Source: RGIG8709 sp045575975
Lineage (GTDB): Bacteria > Bacillota > Clostridia > Monoglobales > Monoglobaceae
Assembly (NCBI GenBank): GCA_045575975.1
Contig: JAZNFO010000009.1
Coordinates: 1 to 45,278 of the forward strand
DNA: 45,278 nucleotides
Direction: 5' to 3'
The position numbers were made by a program, and so were the translations under genes. Below, in pieces: positions 9,721 through 18,494 of the stretch. Position 1 is the first letter of the stretch. Each line of letters opens with the position of its first letter. The notes below the pieces were generated by a model. The model was not told the origin of the DNA. It saw only the letters and a program-made list of their open reading frames with translations, and did no database searches.

Positions 9721-10344
9721 TTATTTTTCCAGGCTTTCAAAATATTTCTCTACCCTGACTGCATTTTCGTGAGTTCCGATTTTTCTTTCGTCACCCTTTT
9801 CGCTTTCATACAGAGCTTTTGTTAACCAGTAAAGCTTTGTATTTTCCTCTAATCCAAGCACTTTTCTTATTTCAGGATAATCACTTATCGGGATTACTTT
9901 ATCAAAGCATTCCCCATAGCTTTCATAAACAAGCTCGAAAAATCTTTCATCCATAATATACCCCATTGAATCTCCTGCTGAAATTTCTGTCTGTAATCTT
10001 AAAAGTGCCGCCTGAGTTTGTTCAGATGCATCATTTAAGCTTGCATAACAGGGAGCAATCCAGATGATTGACTGAGCATCAGAGTTTATATCCTCGATGT
10101 TTTTCTGGAGCTTTTCATTAAGATTTTCAATAGCTTCACTGTTTATATAATTTGTACTGTAATACGCAATCTCAAGGTCATAATCAACCTGTCTCACACA
10201 TTCTGAGATACCAAAGGCAACAGCAATAAAAGCAAAAATCACAACAAAAACATGAACCCGATAATAATACCAGAAATTTGCCCACTTTTCTTTTCTGCTA
10301 AGCTGTTTCAATTGGTCTCTTGCTTCTCTTGCCTGTTTGTCCAT
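9721..10344 (-). CDS. Single-span membrane protein of unknown function
   Basis: A 207-residue protein whose family I cannot name. It has a basic, charged N-terminal stretch (residues 1-25, QLKQLSRKEKWANFWYYYR), one strong membrane span (about 31-48) and an extracytoplasmic domain of about 155 residues rich in acidic and aromatic residues. The KWANFWYYYR-type juxtamembrane motif recurs in hypothetical proteins of Clostridia. The domain after the membrane may resemble a substrate-binding or sensor fold, but I see no catalytic motif. It starts 18 bases after greA with a GAGGTG ribosome site and ends in its own terminator, so it is the second gene of a greA transcript. Confidence 0.7.
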   Translation of the reverse strand: MDKQAREARDQLKQLSRKEKWANFWYYYRVHVFVVIFAFIAVAFGISECVRQVDYDLEIAYYSTNYINSEAIENLNEKLQKNIEDINSDAQSIIWIAPCYASLNDASEQTQAALLRLQTEISAGDSMGYIMDERFFELVYESYGECFDKVIPISDYPEIRKVLGLEENTKLYWLTKALYESEKGDERKIGTHENAVRVEKYFESLEK

Positions 10345-10362
10345 AAGTAAACACCTCGCCTG

Positions 10363-10839
10363 TTATTTACCGATTTCAAGTATCTTAAGCTTAATAGTTC
10401 CCCCAGGAGTGTCAACATCAACAGTTTCTCCCACTTTTCTGCCAAGAAGTGCTCTTCCGATTGGAGATTCATCAGAAATTTTTCCACTGTCAGGGTCTGC
10501 CTCTGTTGAGCCGACCACACTATAGCTAACTTCTTCATCAAAATCAAAATCATATATTTTGAGCTTTGTTCCAACGCTTACAATATCCAAATTGATTTCT
10601 TCATTATCAATAATTTTGGCATTTTTAAGCATCTTTTCAATTTCAACAATTCTAAGCTCAACCTTTGCCTGTTCGTCCTTTGCCTCATCGTATTCTGAGT
10701 TTTCGGACAAGTCACCAAAGCCTCTTGCGTGCTTGATTTTTTCTGCAACTTCCTGTCTTTTCTGGGTTTTTAAATATTCAAGCTCCTCTTCAAGCTTTTT
10801 TAATCCCTCATCAGTAAGTAAAACTTCCTTACTTGCCAT
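10363..10839 (-). CDS. greA: Transcription elongation factor GreA
   Basis: GreA rescues backtracked RNA polymerase by stimulating cleavage of the nascent RNA 3' end in the polymerase secondary channel. The 158 residues show the standard order: an N-terminal coiled coil (LTDEGLKKLEEELEYLKTQ) with the acidic tip block ARGFGDLSENSEYDEAKDEQ, which holds the two catalytic acidic residues, then the C-terminal FKBP-like domain (VVGSTEADPDSGKISDESP, GRALLGRKVGETVDV). The length is typical. A promoter lies about 70 bases upstream, its -35 box overlapping the stop codon of the neighbouring methyltransferase gene. Confidence 0.97.
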   Translation of the reverse strand: MASKEVLLTDEGLKKLEEELEYLKTQKRQEVAEKIKHARGFGDLSENSEYDEAKDEQAKVELRIVEIEKMLKNAKIIDNEEINLDIVSVGTKLKIYDFDFDEEVSYSVVGSTEADPDSGKISDESPIGRALLGRKVGETVDVDTPGGTIKLKILEIGK

Positions 10840-10907
10840 AATAAAACATCAACCTTTCATTCTATATTAAACTAAACAGTCATAATTTCATCTTGCATAT
10901 AAATGAT

Positions 10908-10937
10908 ATTATATAACAAATTATAGTATTTTGTCAA
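10908..10937 (-). promoter_or_regulatory. greA promoter
   Basis: Minus-strand TTGACA (10937-10932) and TATAAT (10913-10908) with 18-base spacing, about 70 bases before greA. The -35 box overlaps the last codons of the upstream methyltransferase gene. Confidence 0.75.
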
Positions 10938-11674
10938 CTATGTTTTTTAAGCACAAAAACCTGTCTTTCAGCCTTTTCATCAGCCTTATTGAAGGAATAT
11001 CCGTCAAAAACGCCCATTACCTCAAGTCCGGCAAGTTCTGCATATTCCCTGATTTCCTTTTCTCTGTACACCTTCTCGGACTGATATTCATCAAAACGCT
11101 TATAGCTTCCTCCGTCCTTAACAAAAAAATTCAGTTCAAAATCGCATATTTCCGATTCCTCATCATAATAATTCTGCCACACATAGAAAACATCTTCTTC
11201 ATCATACACAAAGGTGTTATTTCCAAGCACCTCTTTTAGTTTATATTCTGAATTAATATCAAAAATGAATATTCCGCCGGGATTTAAATAATTTTTGCAA
11301 AGCTTCATCATTTGAAGAACTCCGCCCTCTTCTGTGATATAATTCACACTGTCAAGAGTGGAAACAATAGCATCAACCGTTCCGTATAACTCGAAATCCG
11401 TCATATCCTGATTGAGAAAAAGAATATCCTGCCCTTTTTCTTCTGCCTTACCTCTTGCAATATCAAGCATCTCCCATGAAAGGTCAACCCCTATCATATC
11501 ATAGCCTGCGTCTGCAAGTGCCAAGGTGATACTTCCTGTTCCGCATCCCAAATCAAGAACAAGCTCTGTTTCTATTCCAAAACGGCTGAATACCTCTTTA
11601 TAATATTCTGCAATCAGCTTATAATCTGCATCCTGCAATTTATCATAAACTGCTGAAAAATCATATTCATACAT
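10934..11674 (-). CDS. Class I SAM-dependent methyltransferase
   Basis: A 246-residue methyltransferase of the Rossmann (class I) type. Motif I LVLDLGCGTGSITLALADAG (about residues 39-58) binds S-adenosylmethionine. It is followed by the acidic ribose-binding residue in MIGVDLSWEML, the adenine-region block FLNQDMTDFEL, and a motif IV-like VDAIVSTLDSVNYI. The overall layout resembles the YqeM/SmtA-like small-molecule or unknown-target methyltransferases; the substrate is not evident. The gene follows pcrA by 21 bases and is probably the last gene of the iscS-nifU-mnmA-pcrA run. No terminator is obvious before greA's promoter. Confidence 0.88.
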   Translation of the reverse strand: MYEYDFSAVYDKLQDADYKLIAEYYKEVFSRFGIETELVLDLGCGTGSITLALADAGYDMIGVDLSWEMLDIARGKAEEKGQDILFLNQDMTDFELYGTVDAIVSTLDSVNYITEEGGVLQMMKLCKNYLNPGGIFIFDINSEYKLKEVLGNNTFVYDEEDVFYVWQNYYDEESEICDFELNFFVKDGGSYKRFDEYQSEKVYREKEIREYAELAGLEVMGVFDGYSFNKADEKAERQVFVLKKHS

Positions 11675-11695
11675 AAAGGTTACACCTCGTTATAA

Positions 11696-14059
11696 TTATA
11701 TTTTTTCAAGCTTCACATAGGCTGCCATAAGCTTCTTTTCCCCAACGGAATCAAACATAACCCTGAGAAATGTGTCTGCTCCAACAGCTTTTGCCTCAAG
11801 GATTGTTCCATCGCCAAACTTTCTATGGCGAATTCTTTCGCCCTCTTTATATGTTTCCCCCTGATTTGCATCAGCGGTCTTTGGCTTTGAAGGCTCACTT
11901 CCGAGCAGGAATGAGCTTTTATCCATAACGGGTGCCTTAACCTTTGGTGTTTCAAAACCGAATTTCTTCTCTTCCTGGGCAATATCAAAAAGTCTGTCAG
12001 GGATTTCTTTCATAAATCTTGAAATCATATTAAATTTGGTTGAGCCGAAAAGTGATCTTGACTTTGTGTGGGACAAGAAAAGCTTTTCCTTTGCTCTTGT
12101 TATTCCCACATAGCAAAGTCTTCTTTCTTCTTCAATTTCTTCTTCACTGCCATATGACCTGAGCCCGGGGAATATTCCCTCTTCCATTCCCATAAGGAAA
12201 ACATTTGGAAATTCAAGTCCTTTTGCACTGTGTAGAGTCATTAAAACAACCGTGTCTTGAGCATCATCTAAATTATCAACATCTGAAACAAGAGATATAT
12301 TTTCAAGTAAATCAAATAAAGTTGTTTCCTCATTTGCTTTTACAGTTTCCTGAACCATTGAAATAAATTCATTTAAGTTTTCCACTCTTGTCATTGATTC
12401 AATAGTTTTCTCCTGTTCTAAGGCACTTATCATTCTTGTGTCGGCTAAAACCTCTTTAACAAAATCCTCAAGCCCCATAGTCGTCATTTTGTCTTTAAGT
12501 CCGTCAATAATCCCCGCAAATTCAAGAATTTTGTTTGCACTCCTTGAAAGCTCCGTATAGTTATTTGCCCCTTGGCAGACCTCAAACATAGATATATTAT
12601 TTTCAGATGCAATTTCTACTATTTTATCAACTGATGCATCCCCTATTCCTCGTCTTGGTTCATTGATTATTCTTCTAAGAGCCACATTATCAGAGGAATT
12701 CTGTATAAGGCGCAAATATGATGTTAAATCCTTGATTTCTTTTCTGTCATAGAATCGTAGTCCTCCAAAAACCCTATAAGGGATGGCAAAACGAAGAAGA
12801 CTGTCTTCCACAACACGGGAGAGGGCATTCATTCTGTAAAGCACAGCAAAATCGGAATATTTTGCTCCCTCGCTGCATAACTCTTCAATTTTCTTTGCTA
12901 TAAATCTTGCTTCCTCATGTTCATTCTGTCCGTTATAAACCAGGATTTTATCCCCGTCCCCGTTTTTTGTGACAAGGGTTTTTCCTTTTCTTGAGCTGTT
13001 ATTTGAAATAACATTATTTGCAGCATCCAAAATATTATTCGTGGAACGATAATTTTCCTCAAGCTTTATAACCTTTGCGTTTTTAAACTCATTCTCAAAG
13101 CCTAAAATATTGGTTATATCCGCTCCCCTGAATTTATAGATACTCTGGTCGTCATCACCAACAACACACAGGTTTTTGCTTTCCCCCGCAAGGAGGCTTA
13201 CAAGTCTGTATTGAGCGTGGTTTGTGTCCTGATACTCGTCAACCAGTATGTATTTAAACTTATTTTGATAAAGCTTAAGAATATCCTCATTATTTTCAAA
13301 AAGCTCAACGGTTTTCATAATAAGATCATCAAAATCAAGAGCATTGCACTCCATAAGTTTTCTCTGATACAGGCTATACACCTTTGCAGAAAGAGCCTTC
13401 ATATAATCTGTCCCTGCCTCAGCTGCATACTCGGAGCTGGTTTTCAAAATATCCTTTTGGGAGCTTATAATACTCATAAACAGCTTGGGAGAGTATTCCT
13501 TACTGTCTATATTAAGTTCTTTAAGACACTCTTTTACAACCGTCTGCTGATCAGCACTGTCAAATATGACAAAGCTCTTGTCATAACCAAGTCTGTCTAT
13601 ATCCCGCCTTAAAATTCTCACACAGGCTGAATGGAATGTGCTTGCGTGAACATCGCCCCCACATTCTCCAAGCTTTGATTCAAGCCTTGCCTTAAGCTCT
13701 GCCGCTGCCTTATTTGTGAATGTTATAGCCAAAATATTATAAGGCTTAACAGGATTTACTTTTAAATATTCTTCCATTTCAGGGGGAATTTCAGGAATAT
13801 CTCCATTTACATACCATTCAAGAATTTCTGCTTCTTCCAAAGTTATTTCAGGCTCATAATCAGAGCTATATGCACAGCCATACTTAATAAGCTGAGCAAT
13901 TCTGTTTATAATAACAGTTGTTTTGCCCGAGCCTGCTCCTGCAAGAACCAAAAGCGGTCCTTCCGTATGGAAGACCGCTTGTTTCTGTCTGTCATTCAAA
14001 GTCTTATATTCTTTTTCAATTGCCTTTTTTCTTATATCCAAAAAATTCAATTTATACAA
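11696..14059 (-). CDS. pcrA: ATP-dependent DNA helicase PcrA (UvrD/Rep type)
   Basis: PcrA is a superfamily 1A 3'-5' DNA helicase used in repair, rolling-circle replication and clearing RNA polymerase. The 787 residues contain the Q motif LNDRQKQAV, Walker A LAGAGSGKTT, motif Ia ITFTNKAA, Walker B ILVDEYQDTN, motif III VVGDDDQSIYKFRGA, motif IV ENYRST, motif V TLHSAKGLEFPNVF and motif VI YVGITRAKEKL. The C-terminal block GERIRHRKFGDGTILEA is the Tudor-like segment that contacts RNA polymerase. An extra acidic segment of roughly 45 residues sits between Walker A and motif Ia (see findings). The start is uncertain: TTG at 14059 has AAAGTGG close upstream, and a second TTG (LDIRKK) lies six codons in. 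It follows mnmA by 12 bases. Confidence 0.95.
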   Translation of the reverse strand: MYKLNFLDIRKKAIEKEYKTLNDRQKQAVFHTEGPLLVLAGAGSGKTTVIINRIAQLIKYGCAYSSDYEPEITLEEAEILEWYVNGDIPEIPPEMEEYLKVNPVKPYNILAITFTNKAAAELKARLESKLGECGGDVHASTFHSACVRILRRDIDRLGYDKSFVIFDSADQQTVVKECLKELNIDSKEYSPKLFMSIISSQKDILKTSSEYAAEAGTDYMKALSAKVYSLYQRKLMECNALDFDDLIMKTVELFENNEDILKLYQNKFKYILVDEYQDTNHAQYRLVSLLAGESKNLCVVGDDDQSIYKFRGADITNILGFENEFKNAKVIKLEENYRSTNNILDAANNVISNNSSRKGKTLVTKNGDGDKILVYNGQNEHEEARFIAKKIEELCSEGAKYSDFAVLYRMNALSRVVEDSLLRFAIPYRVFGGLRFYDRKEIKDLTSYLRLIQNSSDNVALRRIINEPRRGIGDASVDKIVEIASENNISMFEVCQGANNYTELSRSANKILEFAGIIDGLKDKMTTMGLEDFVKEVLADTRMISALEQEKTIESMTRVENLNEFISMVQETVKANEETTLFDLLENISLVSDVDNLDDAQDTVVLMTLHSAKGLEFPNVFLMGMEEGIFPGLRSYGSEEEIEEERRLCYVGITRAKEKLFLSHTKSRSLFGSTKFNMISRFMKEIPDRLFDIAQEEKKFGFETPKVKAPVMDKSSFLLGSEPSKPKTADANQGETYKEGERIRHRKFGDGTILEAKAVGADTFLRVMFDSVGEKKLMAAYVKLEKI

Positions 14060-14071
14060 CCACTTTCTTTA

Positions 14072-15127
14072 TTATTCAATAATTCCGCCACCTATACAAA
14101 CATCACTGTCTGGCTCATAAAAAACTACTGCCTGTCCGGGTGTTACTGCTCTTTGAGGCACATCAAACATAACTCTTACCCCGTCTTTTTCAGGGATTAC
14201 CAATGCAGCTGCTTCCTTTGCACTATATCTTATTTTCGCCTTGACCCTTATGGGCTCTTCTAATGTTTCAAAAGAAATAAAGTTCAAATTTTTTGCAAAA
14301 AGCTCCTTTGAAAATTCGCATCCCTTTTCTCCAAGAGTGACACTATTTGTTTCAGAGTCAATTTTTATTACAAACATTGGCTTTCCAAAGGTCACTCCAA
14401 GACCTTTCCTCTGACCTATGGTGTAATTTATAATTCCGCTGTGCTGACCCAGAACATTACCTTCTTGGTCAATAAAATTTCCTTTGGGCATTTTTACATT
14501 CGTTCTTTTTTCAATAAAGGAAACATAGTCATTATCAGGAATAAAGCAGATTTCCATACTGTCGGGCTTATTTGCGGTAACAAGTCCCAATTTTTCCGCA
14601 ATTTCCCTTGTTTCTTCCTTATTTTCAAGCTCACCAAGGGGCATAAGTGTTTTTGAAAGCTGATTCTGATTTAATGAAAAAAGAGCATATGTCTGGTCTT
14701 TTTTCTCTGAAGTTGCCCTTTTTAAGAGATATCTTCCTTTTTCTTCGTTAAATTCTATCTTCGCATAATGCCCTGTTGCAATATAGTCCGCTCCAAGCTC
14801 CTCCGCAGCTTTCAGCATTGCATCAAATTTCAGATGCTTATTGCACACTATACAAGGGTTTGGTGTTCTTCCGCTGCTATATTCAGCTGTGAAATAGTCA
14901 ATAACGAAGCTTTCAAATTCTTTTGTGAAATCAACAACTCTGTGTTCTATAGAAAGCTTTTCACAAATGTGCTTTGCATCAGCTTCAGCATGGGGCAGTG
15001 ATGATTCTCCAGCCCAAAGTCTCATAGTAAGCCCTATAACCTCATAGCCTTTTTCTTTTAAAAGGGCGGCCGCCACACTAGAGTCAACGCCGCCCGACAT
15101 ACCTATAACAACTTTTTTTCTGTCCAT
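14072..15127 (-). CDS. mnmA: tRNA-specific 2-thiouridylase MnmA
   Basis: MnmA adenylates and thiolates the C2 of U34 in tRNA(Lys, Glu, Gln), using persulfide sulfur from a cysteine desulfurase. The 351 residues show the PP-loop GMSGGVDSSVAA at 8-19, the first catalytic Cys in GRTPNPCIVCNKHLKF, the second in MEICFIPDNDY, and the GQHSGIINYTIGQRKG block. The start ATG is 2 bases from the stop of the upstream scaffold gene, which suggests translational coupling. Placement directly after iscS and nifU genes fits sulfur delivery for thiolation. It acts on the same nucleotide as MnmG, encoded at 1-3 kb. Confidence 0.97.
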   Translation of the reverse strand: MDRKKVVIGMSGGVDSSVAAALLKEKGYEVIGLTMRLWAGESSLPHAEADAKHICEKLSIEHRVVDFTKEFESFVIDYFTAEYSSGRTPNPCIVCNKHLKFDAMLKAAEELGADYIATGHYAKIEFNEEKGRYLLKRATSEKKDQTYALFSLNQNQLSKTLMPLGELENKEETREIAEKLGLVTANKPDSMEICFIPDNDYVSFIEKRTNVKMPKGNFIDQEGNVLGQHSGIINYTIGQRKGLGVTFGKPMFVIKIDSETNSVTLGEKGCEFSKELFAKNLNFISFETLEEPIRVKAKIRYSAKEAAALVIPEKDGVRVMFDVPQRAVTPGQAVVFYEPDSDVCIGGGIIE

Positions 15128-15129
15128 AT

Positions 15130-15573
15130 CTATATTTCATCATGATGACCGTGACAGCATGCACAATCACCGTTGCATCCAACAATACCTACTGGGTCTA
15201 TACCCTTTTTGTTATAATAGTCTGCAATTGCTGAATGAATTGCTTCCTGCGCAAGATTTGAACAATGCATTTTAACCGGCGGAAGTCCGTCAAGAGCTTC
15301 TGCTACTGCAACATTTGTAAGCTTAAGAGCTTCATCAATGGTTTTTCCCTTAACCATTTCTGTTGCCATACTTGATGTTGCAACTGCCGCACCGCAACCA
15401 AAGGTTTTGAATTTTACTTCTTCTATAACCTTTGTTTCCTCATTGATTTTCATATAAATTTTCATTATATCTCCGCACTTGGGGTTTCCAACCTGACCAA
15501 CTGCGTTTGCATCTTCTATTTCTCCCACATTTCTTGGATTTGTGAAATGGTCCATAACTTTTTCTGAATACAT
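15130..15573 (-). CDS. Fe-S cluster assembly scaffold, IscU/NifU N-terminal type
   Basis: A 147-residue IscU-like scaffold on which 2Fe-2S clusters are built from sulfur supplied by the cysteine desulfurase encoded just upstream. The three cluster-ligand cysteines are visible: GNPKCGD, FKTFGCGAA and MKMHCSNLA, with the conserved Asp after the first. An extra C-terminal tail holds several more Cys and His residues (VGCNGDCACCHGHH). ATG 15573 is chosen over the upstream in-frame start at 15612 because a GAGG site sits before it and because MYSEKVMDHF is the conserved beginning. The order iscS-nifU-mnmA is common in Clostridia. Confidence 0.93.
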   Translation of the reverse strand: MYSEKVMDHFTNPRNVGEIEDANAVGQVGNPKCGDIMKIYMKINEETKVIEEVKFKTFGCGAAVATSSMATEMVKGKTIDEALKLTNVAVAEALDGLPPVKMHCSNLAQEAIHSAIADYYNKKGIDPVGIVGCNGDCACCHGHHDEI

Positions 15574-15589
15574 ATTTTTATCCTCGTTT

Positions 15590-16768
15590 CTATTTATTCT
15601 TAACTTCCTCATAGAGAGGAGACATTTCTCTTAATCTTCCAACAATCTCGCAAAGTGCATCTGCAATTCTTTCTGCATCTTCCATAGTGTTTGACTCACC
15701 AAAGGTAACACGGAGTGACCCGTGAGCTGTTTCGTGCTTTAAGCCGATTGCAAGAAGCACATGAGACGGGTCAAGAGACCCTGATGTGCAGGCACTTCCG
15801 CTTGATGCTGATATGCCTTTCATATCAAGCATCAAAAGGAGAGATTCCCCCTCAATAAATTCAAAGGATATATTTGCATTGCTTGCAAGTCTTTCTGTTG
15901 GATGTCCGTTTAATCTGGTATATGGAATTTTTTCCATAACAAGGCTTATATATTTATCCCTGATTTTTGACAGCTTTTCCGTTTTTTCCTTAATATTTAA
16001 AGTTGCAAGTTCAATTGCTTTTCCAAGTCCCACAATGCCTGCAACATTTTCTGTTCCGGCGCGTCTTCCTGCTTCCTGAGCTCCACCCTCAATAAGTCTT
16101 TCAACTTTAACACCTTTTCTTATATACAGGGCACCTGCTCCCTTTGGTCCGTAAAACTTATGACCTGTAAGAGACAGAAGGTCTATATTCATATCCTTAA
16201 CATCAATTTCCATAAGACCGATTGCCTGAACTGCATCTGTGTGGAACAAAACACCTTTTTCCTTTGCAATCTTTCCTATTTCTGCAATTGGCATTATAGT
16301 TCCGATTTCGTTGTTTGCAGTCATTATAGTTATCAGAATAGTTTCACCAGTTATTGCATCTGCAACATCTTCTGCTGATACCTTTCCAAACTCGTCAACC
16401 GGAAGATAAGTAACCTTGAATCCTTCCTTCTCAAGAGCCGCCAATGTGTGCAAGACCGCATGGTGTTCAACCGCACTTGATATGATATGGTTTCCCTTAT
16501 CCTTTAGTGCATGGCAAACACCTTTTATTGCCCAGTTATCAGACTCACTGCCCGAACCTGTGAAAAATATTTCGGATGCCTCTGCACCAATTGCTTTTGC
16601 AACCTGTTCTCTTGCAAGGTTTATTGCTTTTTTTGTTTCTCTTCCCTCAAGATATACGCTTGACGGATTTCCAAAGCTCTCCGAAAAATACGGAAGCATT
16701 GCATCAAGCACCTCTTTTTTCAGGGGAGTTGTTGCCGAATGGTCAACATAAATTCTCTTATTCTCCAT
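15590..16768 (-). CDS. Cysteine desulfurase, NifS/IscS family
   Basis: A pyridoxal-phosphate enzyme (392 residues) that converts L-cysteine to alanine and leaves a persulfide for Fe-S clusters and tRNA thiolation. The start YVDHSATTPLKKEVLDAMLPYF is the family hallmark. The PLP lysine is in LTGHKFYGPKGAG, and the mobile catalytic cysteine is in SSGSACTSGSLDPSHVL, typical of the group I (NifS/IscS) loop. It heads the run iscS-nifU-mnmA-pcrA. The scaffold gene starts 16 bases after its stop. No IscR-like regulator is adjacent. Confidence 0.95.
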   Translation of the reverse strand: MENKRIYVDHSATTPLKKEVLDAMLPYFSESFGNPSSVYLEGRETKKAINLAREQVAKAIGAEASEIFFTGSGSESDNWAIKGVCHALKDKGNHIISSAVEHHAVLHTLAALEKEGFKVTYLPVDEFGKVSAEDVADAITGETILITIMTANNEIGTIMPIAEIGKIAKEKGVLFHTDAVQAIGLMEIDVKDMNIDLLSLTGHKFYGPKGAGALYIRKGVKVERLIEGGAQEAGRRAGTENVAGIVGLGKAIELATLNIKEKTEKLSKIRDKYISLVMEKIPYTRLNGHPTERLASNANISFEFIEGESLLLMLDMKGISASSGSACTSGSLDPSHVLLAIGLKHETAHGSLRVTFGESNTMEDAERIADALCEIVGRLREMSPLYEEVKNK

Positions 16769-16784
16769 ATAGTCCTACCTTTCT

Positions 16785-16832
16785 CTGCGGAAAAATACAT
16801 CTATGAAAAGTAGATTTTTCTCCGTTAGCTAT
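16785..16832 (-). other. Imperfect hairpin between rnhA and the cysteine desulfurase gene
   Basis: On the minus strand an interrupted stem (CGGAGAAAAATCTA against TAGATGTATTTTTCCG) lies after rnhA and before the desulfurase gene. It may be a weak terminator for rnhA or a leader structure for the downstream run. The pairing has bulges, so I am unsure. Confidence 0.35.
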
Positions 16833-16838
16833 AAATTA

Positions 16839-17288
16839 TTATGCTTTGATAAACTTATTTGACTCCGAAACCGCCAAGGCGTCGCACCTTTCGTTTTCAG
16901 GATGTCCGTTATGGCCTTTTATCCAGACAAAAGAAACCTGATGATACTCCACAAGACTGAGTAATTCATCCCACAAGTCAGGATTAAGTGCCGGTTGGTT
17001 TTTTCCCCTTTTCCAGCCTTTTTCTTTCCAGGACTTTGCCCAGCCTTTTTCAATTCCGTCGATTAAATATTTTGAATCGCTTGTTATTATAACACTGCAC
17101 TTTTCCTTTAAAGCCTTCAGGGCTTCAATTGCCGCGGTAAGCTCCATACGGTTATTTGTTGTGCTTTCTTCACCGCCTGAAAGCTCTTTCTTATGTCCGT
17201 TATAATAAAGAATTGCCCCCCAGCCTCCCGGGCCGGGATTTCCACTGCAGGCTCCGTCTGTGTAAATTTTAACTTGTTTTAAATCCAT
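16839..17288 (-). CDS. rnhA: Ribonuclease HI
   Basis: RNase HI cleaves the RNA strand of RNA-DNA hybrids, removing primers and R-loops. The 149 residues carry the four acidic catalytic positions: Asp in YTDGACSGNPGPGGWG, Glu in TNNRMELTAA, Asp in ITSDSKYLIDG, and the C-terminal Asp in NERCDALA, with the conserved His in WIKGHNGHPENE. The basic handle region (KGWAKSWKEKGWKRGKN) is present, as in E. coli RnhA. I start at ATG 17288, which follows a GGAG site; the longer frame from 17324 adds 12 hydrophobic residues without a good site. It is transcribed divergently from the dehydrogenase gene. Confidence 0.95.
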   Translation of the reverse strand: MDLKQVKIYTDGACSGNPGPGGWGAILYYNGHKKELSGGEESTTNNRMELTAAIEALKALKEKCSVIITSDSKYLIDGIEKGWAKSWKEKGWKRGKNQPALNPDLWDELLSLVEYHQVSFVWIKGHNGHPENERCDALAVSESNKFIKA

Positions 17289-17324
17289 AAAATTCTCCAC
17301 AAAATTAAATATTGATATAACCAT

Positions 17325-17474
17325 AACATATCATTATGTATTATAGCACAATAAGGAAAAAAAATCTACATTAATTTTTATTTTAAAAAAATTTTCTCCA
17401 TTATATATTAGGCTTTATTTATATAATAAATAAAAAATGTAAATAATATATAAAAACAGAAAGGGATTTTTAAA
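17325..17474. other. Divergent AT-rich intergenic region
   Basis: Holds the start regions of rnhA (-) and the D-2-hydroxyacid dehydrogenase gene (+). TATAAT is found on the minus strand at 17345-17340 and on the plus strand at 17422-17427, but neither has a convincing -35 box. No operator or structured RNA is evident. Confidence 0.4.
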
Positions 17475-18467
17475 ATGAAAATAGCATTTTTTAATACAAG
17501 AGATTACGACCTTAAATGGTTTGAAAAAGAAAACGAAAAATATAACTTCCAGATTAAGTTTTTTGAGCCGAATTTAACAGATGACACCGTTTCCCTTGCA
17601 CAGGGTTATGATGCGGTTTGCGCCTTTGTTAATGCAGAAATCGGCGATTATGTTTTAAAAACCATGGCGGACTTTGGCATAAAGCTTTTGCTTCTTCGAT
17701 GTGCAGGTTTTAATAATGTTGACTTAAAAGCTGCAAAAAAATACGATATAACTATCTTAAGGGTTCCAAGATATTCGCCCGAGGCGGTTGCAGAACACGC
17801 AATGGCTCTTGCACTTTCTGCCAACAGAAGAATTCACAAGGCGTTTTCAAAGGTGAGAGACAATGACTTTTCCCTTATCGGTCTTTCGGGATGCAACTTT
17901 CACGGAAAAGTGGCAGGAATAATAGGTGCAGGAAAAATCGGAGAAGCAATGGCAAGAATTTGTCACGGCTTCGGAATGAAAGTCTTAGCCTATGACATTT
18001 ATGAAAATCCTGACATTAGAGATTTTGCAGACTATGTTTCACTCGACGGACTTTTAAGCTCATCCGACCTTATAAGTCTGCACTGTCCTCTTACAAAGGA
18101 TACAATGCATCTTATAAACAGCGAAACCATTGACAAAATGAAAGACGGGGTTATCTTAGTTAACACATCAAGAGGGGCGCTAATTAAAACCGAAGACCTG
18201 ATTGAGGGAATAAGAGATAACAAGTTCCACGCAGTCGGGCTTGATGTTTACGAAGAAGAGGGGGATTTCGTGTTCAACGATTTATCCTATGAAATTCTTC
18301 AAACATCTGTTACAGCAAGGCTTTTAAGTTTTCCAAATGTTATTTTAACATCTCATCAGGCCTTCCTCACCAAAGAAGCACTATCTGAGATTGCATCTGT
18401 CACCCTGAGCAACGCTTATGCCTTTGAAAACGGGCTTAATCTTGAAAATACAGTTGAATATAAATAA
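17475..18467 (+). CDS. D-lactate / 2-hydroxyacid dehydrogenase
   Basis: A 330-residue NAD-dependent D-2-hydroxyacid dehydrogenase, closest in look to D-lactate dehydrogenase, which reduces pyruvate to D-lactate in fermentation. The nucleotide-binding motif is GKVAGIIGAGKIGEAMARI (about residues 142-160) with the acidic NAD-selecting residue in VLAYDIYENP. The catalytic Arg is in LVNTSRGALI, the Glu in GLDVYEEEG, and the acid His in LTSHQAFLT. The start ATG follows GAAAGGGA. A long perfect palindrome covers its stop codon. The lactate permease at 41.8 kb could handle the same metabolite family, but no physical linkage is present. Confidence 0.9.
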   Translation: MKIAFFNTRDYDLKWFEKENEKYNFQIKFFEPNLTDDTVSLAQGYDAVCAFVNAEIGDYVLKTMADFGIKLLLLRCAGFNNVDLKAAKKYDITILRVPRYSPEAVAEHAMALALSANRRIHKAFSKVRDNDFSLIGLSGCNFHGKVAGIIGAGKIGEAMARICHGFGMKVLAYDIYENPDIRDFADYVSLDGLLSSSDLISLHCPLTKDTMHLINSETIDKMKDGVILVNTSRGALIKTEDLIEGIRDNKFHAVGLDVYEEEGDFVFNDLSYEILQTSVTARLLSFPNVILTSHQAFLTKEALSEIASVTLSNAYAFENGLNLENTVEYK

Positions 18468-18494
18468 TGCAAAGCAATTTGCATTATTTATATT
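18457..18494. repeat. 17-bp perfect inverted repeat with GCAA loop
   Basis: Two 17-base arms (18457-18473 and 18478-18494) match perfectly around a GCAA tetraloop. The left arm contains the stop codon of the dehydrogenase gene and the right arm touches the -35 box of the next promoter. It is likely to protect the mRNA 3' end or to help termination, though no T-run follows. Confidence 0.85.
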
